Source: Mesostigma viride (taxonomy: Eukaryota > Streptophyta > Mesostigmatophyceae > Mesostigmatales > Mesostigmataceae). From it: DNA of 23,902 bases. Within the stretch, counting starts at the first letter, position 1; each line of letters opens with the position of its first letter. Location of the stretch: contig RPFO01000726.1 in assembly GCA_009746045.1 (NCBI GenBank), forward strand, positions 1 to 23,902, read 5' to 3'. Both the position numbers and the translations under genes were made by a program. Below the pieces are notes generated by a model, which did not search any database, had not been told where the DNA came from, and worked only from the letters and a program-made list of their open reading frames with translations. Below are positions 22,816 to 23,902 of this stretch, piece after piece.

Positions 22816-23176
22816 ATCAGTTCTTTGACACTGAGTTGGCACTAGACGCAACACCTTTGATGCACATGAGTGCAGGGCGCATGTGTGGAAACCATGCAAC
22901 CATGGCGATCCCTCAAAAAGTTTGGTTATGTAATAAGTGAGACAATTATTCCGGACGTATGATGGCCCAACGTCCTGTAAGGTTGAGTTGTCTTATTCAA
23001 TTGGCATATGTTGTCTTATTGATGTTGTCTCATTGCCTTAATGGGTCAATTGTCTTAGTTTATATCATGTATATCTTGGGAAACTCATTGCTTCAATAAA
23101 ATGCATGTTAGGCGCAATCAACCCCCTCAAACACATCTGAAAACTGCACAGTGCATCAAATGTATCCTAAACAAAA
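22816..23176. other. Right subterminal region, no gene
   Basis: This AT-richer region has no protein-like frame. It contains CACTGAGTTGGCA at 22829-22841 (also at 12406), GTTGTCT motifs at 22987, 23010 and 23024, a TTGTCTTA at 23050, and AATAAA at 23095-23100. The AATAAA could end the gene B transcript. Confidence 0.6.
23095..23100 (+). terminator. Possible poly(A) signal for gene B
   Basis: AATAAA lies 280 bp after the gene B stop, in the AT-rich 3' region. If the host is a green alga a TGTAA signal could be used instead (for example TGTAATAAG near 22929). Confidence 0.35.
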
Positions 23177-23203
23177 AAATGTATCCTAATCCGGTAAAAC
23201 CAC
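23177..23203 (-). repeat. Right terminal inverted repeat
   Basis: It is the perfect reverse complement of 11970-11996. Just inside are seven A and a second AATGTATCC-type motif. Confidence 0.85.
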
Positions 23204-23902
23204 TCGCCCCTGCCGCGGGCAGCTTGCCAGCGAGGTGCCGAAGGGCCGATGCCGGGCCGGCAGCGGGCAGCTGGGCGTGGCTGGCCGGGATGTCCAGCGC
23301 CGTCGACGAACTCTCTGGGCCGCGCGCTTGAGGGCGCGTTTTTCAGGGAAGTCCTCCAGAGCTGCGTCAGATTTTTCAAGCAGCTGCAGTGTTCGCAAAT
23401 CAGGTGGTGCCACGTGCTTACGAAAGTGCGAGGGGAATCGCAGGCGGATGCGGGTGGTGACAATGCGATGATCGGAGCGCACCAGGGGGATCACGTGCGA
23501 GCGAGAAGCTAGTACAGATCCTTGATTACGCTTGCGCATTACAACATAGTCGATGCAGCGTTCAGTGCCAGTTGGTGAGGTGTGTGTGACCAGAGCATCT
23601 GGACTATGTGGAAAGCGGGTGTTGGCAGTTACCAAATCGCATGTCGTAAGCAAATCAGCAAAAAGTTCAGTGTTGGCATAGGACCGTACCGTTGGGGCGT
23701 GCTGACATCCGCCATGTCAACAGTACCGGGTAGGTAGCGTTGGCGTCCAGTAGCAGAGCGAGGTAGATGCGACCAGGGGTGCCGTTCGCAGGTTCTCCAG
23801 CGCAGCAAAGAAGTCCTTGCGATCTGTTCTGGTGGCGGGAGTGTGGTGCGTAAACCGACGCCTACCGTCCAGGGCATAGGTCGAATGGCCCATCCACCGA
23901 AT
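23204..23902 (-). pseudogene. Truncated, decayed LINE endonuclease (ORF2 5' part)
   Basis: On the minus strand the translated pieces read DFFAALENLRTAPLV, then a degraded ALLLDANATYPV where a GDFNA motif would lie. They continue with LLTTCDLVTANTRFPHSPDA, LVTHTSPTGTERCIDYVVMR and LVRSDHRIVTTRIRLRF. The T-S-P...IDYVxxR and SDHR motifs are those of the endonuclease/exonuclease/phosphatase domain of LINE ORF2 proteins, which nicks target DNA. Frame changes and a stop break it between about 23660 and 23770. Coding sequence runs up to the right inverted repeat and stops, with no reverse transcriptase following. The 5' part lies outside the window. Confidence 0.7.

Overview
This is a eukaryotic nuclear segment made almost entirely of nested mobile elements. 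The signs are a consensus spliceosomal intron (GTGAGT...CAG) in one gene, LTR and LINE retroelement coding sequence, AATAAA signals, long GC-rich minisatellites and a pure (CAG)42 tract. No bacterial operon, rRNA or tRNA is visible. Base composition and gene content would fit a GC-rich alga or other protist, but the sequence does not identify the organism.

Layout. (1) 1-691 and 8731-8940: two tail-to-tail copies of the 3' end of a LINE-like gene plus its downstream sequence form a large foldback. (2) 697-8725: a nearly intact Copia-type LTR retrotransposon is inserted in the right arm of that foldback. It has two ~695 bp LTRs, a 5-bp target duplication TTAGC, an extra upstream ORF, gag, and a 1185-codon pol joined to gag through one in-frame UGA. 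Its domain order is unusual: integrase, then a retropepsin-like domain, then reverse transcriptase and RNase H. (3) 9148-11969, minus strand: remains of a second LTR element with a gag-like coding region, a polypurine tract and one LTR-like segment, but no visible pol. (4) 11970-23203: an 11.2 kb unit bounded by a perfect 27-bp inverted repeat. It carries two divergent genes. Gene A (minus, 18334 to 13165) has a DUF7869-like core with an RNase-H-like D / D...EN / HTHxDxD signature, a long coding minisatellite and an acidic tail. Gene B (plus, 20019-22815, one intron) has an N-terminal C4HC3 finger, a coiled coil and a giant glutamine tract. A 1.7 kb block of tandem repeats lies between their start codons. 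(5) 23204-23902, minus strand: a decayed LINE endonuclease fragment that stops at the right inverted repeat.

The most interesting candidate is the 11.2 kb unit. I read it as a two-gene DNA transposon whose likely transposase is the DUF7869-like protein and whose second gene may encode a DNA- or chromatin-binding accessory protein. Structure and motifs are read from the sequence; the transposon interpretation is inference. No target site duplication could be found for it. Gene A is split across three frames only because two of 15 otherwise constant C-runs in its minisatellite have five C instead of six.
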